From: an uncultured Verrucomicrobiota bacterium | Lineage (GTDB): Bacteria > Verrucomicrobiota > Kiritimatiellia > Kiritimatiellales > Tichowtungiaceae | Length of the DNA: 44,484 nucleotides | Assembly: GCA_903831085.1 (NCBI GenBank) | Contig: CAIKWE010000021.1 | Coordinates: 1-44,484 of the forward strand | Direction: 5' to 3' | Shown: piece by piece, positions 42,301 through 44,484 of the stretch | How the letters are laid out: every line of letters begins with the position of its first letter | How positions within the stretch are numbered: position 1 is the first letter of the stretch | Made by a program: the position numbers and the translations under genes | The notes under the pieces: generated by a model | What the model was told of the DNA's origin: nothing | The model's database searches: none | The model's input: only the letters and a program-made list of their open reading frames with translations

Positions 42301-44484
42301 CCGAGTACCCTCGGCGGAATAGTTAGTGATGTTATCGCCCATCATTTTTGAGTTCGGCACAATCACCCGCTTGTTATCGCCCGTCGTCAGTGTCGTCGTG
42401 AAAATATGAATCGCTTTCACCGTACCGCCCGTGCCGCCGCCTTCAACGTAGTCGCCGATTTTGAACGGGCGGAAAATAATAATCATCACGCCGGACGCGA
42501 AATTGGAAAGCGAGCCCTGCAAAGCCAAGCCGACGGCCAGACCGGCGGCGCCCAGCACGGCGATAAACGAAGTGGTCTGCACACCGAGCTGACCCAGCGC
42601 GGCCAGCACCACGAAAACCATCACGGCGGCATAAGCCATGTTGACCGTGAACGTCACCAGCACCGGATCAACCTTGGCCCTCAGCATTCCCTTTTCGAGA
42701 CCGTTCTGAATCATCTTCGCGATCCAGCGCCCGACAAAAAAGATCAGAAGCGCCGCGACAATCTTGAATCCGAATGTCGTCAGTATCGTCTCCGCCTTCG
42801 CCATCCACTCCGGAGTATTGTTAAACATCTGCCGCATCCCGCTCATCGCGCCCTGCACTGCATTCGTTTCCATTCGCCCCTCCCTTTTCCAAACCTCGGA
42901 AAAATTCCGTTCCGTTTTCCCGGATGATATTGCGATGCCGAAGGTTTGTCTTGTTAAAATTTACGGCAAAACCGAATGCGATCTCACACCAAGCCGCTAA
43001 GTCGCAAGAACGAGGTGGGAATCTGTGACCTCGACGTCTTCTGTGGGTGAGCCCGTCAGGCTCGCCATATTCCGAGGCCACCGGCCTCGGCTACAGAATT
43101 CCAAAGAGTGGAAGCGGCATCCCTGCCGCTGGCCAGAGGCTGGAAGCCTCTTCCACACTATCAAAGCAGTCCGGCGGCGCGGTGTTTGGCGGCGATGGTG
43201 TCGGCCAGCGCGTCGAGTTCTTTCATTGCCTCGGCACCCGGATGTCCTTTGGCGATGACTGCTCCGACCACTTCAACTTTCCAGGACGGCAATAGTTCCG
43301 CCGCGTTTTTGAGCGGATTAGGACTCCAGCCATACGAACCGATGACCGCCGCGAATTTCGCTTTAGGTTTCAGACGATCAAGCAGGAACGCGGTGTAAAC
43401 AGCCAGCGGATGAAGTGCCGCCATGATGACGGATGACCCCAGCACAATGGTCGCGGCATCCGTCAGCACACCAGCCAGTTCGTTGAGCGGCAGACCGATC
43501 AGGTCTTTCAAGGCCACCTTCACGCCGCGTTTTTCGAGCGCGGCCTTAAGATGTTCGGCCATGAGCTTGGTGCTGCCGTGTGTGGAAACATAGGCGATCA
43601 AGGCCAGATTTTCCGGTTCGCCGCGCATCCACTTTTCGTAGAGATCGAGGATGATCTGCGGCTTGTCATAAACGGAGCCGTGACTCGGGCAGATATATTC
43701 AATGTCCAGAGCCTTAATGCGGTCGAGGTGCTTTGCTGTCATCTTGGAATAGAGCATCATGATCTGGACGTAATATTCTTTGGCGCCTTTGTAGACGGCG
43801 GGATTGTCGCCGGCAAAGATGTTGGTGAAGGAGTGGTGCGAACCAAGAAAGTCGCACGGGAAAAGCACTTTGTCTTCCGGAATATAGGTGATCGCGGTTT
43901 CCGGCCAGTGCACCCACGGGCAAAACATAAAGCAAATGGTTTTGTTGCCGAGCGAAACTTCGCCGCCGTCCGCAACCACTTGAATCCGGTCATCCGGAAT
44001 CGTCATCAAATCCTGCAGCATCTCTTTATTTTTCTGCAGGCAGAGCAGTTTCGCTTCAGGATATTTTTTCAGCAGAAGCGGAATGGAGCCGGAATGATCC
44101 TGCTCGGCATGATGCGACACGATGTAGTCGATTTTCTTCACGCCTTCGAGGTTCGCCAGCAGAACCTCCAGAAACTCCGGCTCAACGGTGTCGATCAACG
44201 CGGTTTTTTCCGAACCTTGGACAAGATACGAATTATAGGTTGTGCCCTGCGGAAGCGGCATCAGTCCGTCAAACACCTTACGATCCGGATCCTTCGCACC
44301 GACCCAGAAAATATCCTTCTTAATCGCAATCTTGCTCATGAAAACTCCTTCGTTAAAATTGGAGCCACAGTTTCCACAGAGAACGCATTTTTTACAATCC
44401 CGGAATGCGGCCAGTTGCCGCACAAAATCAAAACAAAGGCTTCTCTCGACTGAAGGAAGCAGTATTGTTCCGCCTTTGCTGGGG

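Overview
The window looks like a piece of chromosome from an anaerobic or microaerophilic Gram-negative polysaccharide degrader, most likely of the PVC superphylum (Kiritimatiellota/Verrucomicrobiota-like). Lipid A genes (lpxI, lpxB) show an outer membrane, and a flavodiiron protein suggests an oxygen-sensitive lifestyle. A very large secreted multidomain protein with an Asp-rich 'DxDxDGxxNLxEYL' tail, a periplasmic-propeller sensor kinase and a uronate operon all fit this group. The taxonomic placement is inference from style, not from a marker gene.

Region 1 (1-6600) is an accessory island. It holds the right end of an IS3-like element that appears to have cut the 5' end of the next gene, an orphan AbrB-type protein, a tiny ribbon-helix-helix-like protein, an AbiEi/AbiEii toxin-antitoxin pair with an inverted-repeat promoter, a Fic protein and a tyrosine recombinase. 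The recombinase lies beside the 3' end of tRNA-Arg(TCT), the usual geometry of a tRNA-integrated element.

Region 2 (6700-18690) holds a 2562-residue secreted protein (glycine-rich, Ig-like, SGNH hydrolase, LamG-like, deacetylase-like and PKD modules, partly duplicated) and a sensor kinase/response regulator pair. The block is bracketed by a direct repeat: a hairpin plus the last codons of uxaC. The right copy is the real uxaC end; the left copy is an orphan remnant.

Region 3 (18600-33600) is one long leftward operon for uronates. It reads SDR (mannonate/fructuronate type), PfkB-family kdgK-like kinase, HAD hydrolase, 6-phosphogluconate dehydrogenase, LarA-family protein, second 6-phosphogluconate dehydrogenase, DUF4861 protein, kduI, GH88/105 hydrolase, kduD, TRAP transporter (dctP, dctQ, dctM), uxaC. 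A divergent LacI-family gene and palindromic operators sit at its head. The classical routes visible are unsaturated uronate to KDG (GH105, KduI, KduD, kinase) and glucuronate to fructuronate to mannonate (UxaC, SDR). No mannonate dehydratase or KDPG aldolase is in the window. LarA plus two 6PGDHs suggest an alternative route in which mannonate is epimerised to gluconate and enters the pentose phosphate pathway.

Region 4 (34700-44484) is housekeeping-like: a DUF2723 membrane protein, lpxI and lpxB in one operon; a rightward NERD protein, DJ-1/PfpI and lipid kinase cluster; an MscS channel; a tandem nested-hairpin element; and a flavodiiron protein.

Across the window, outside the island, a palindrome TTCCA-N5-TGGAA recurs at least eight times, both between genes and inside essential-looking reading frames. 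About 0.04 copies would be expected by chance. It is the strongest unexplained signal here.
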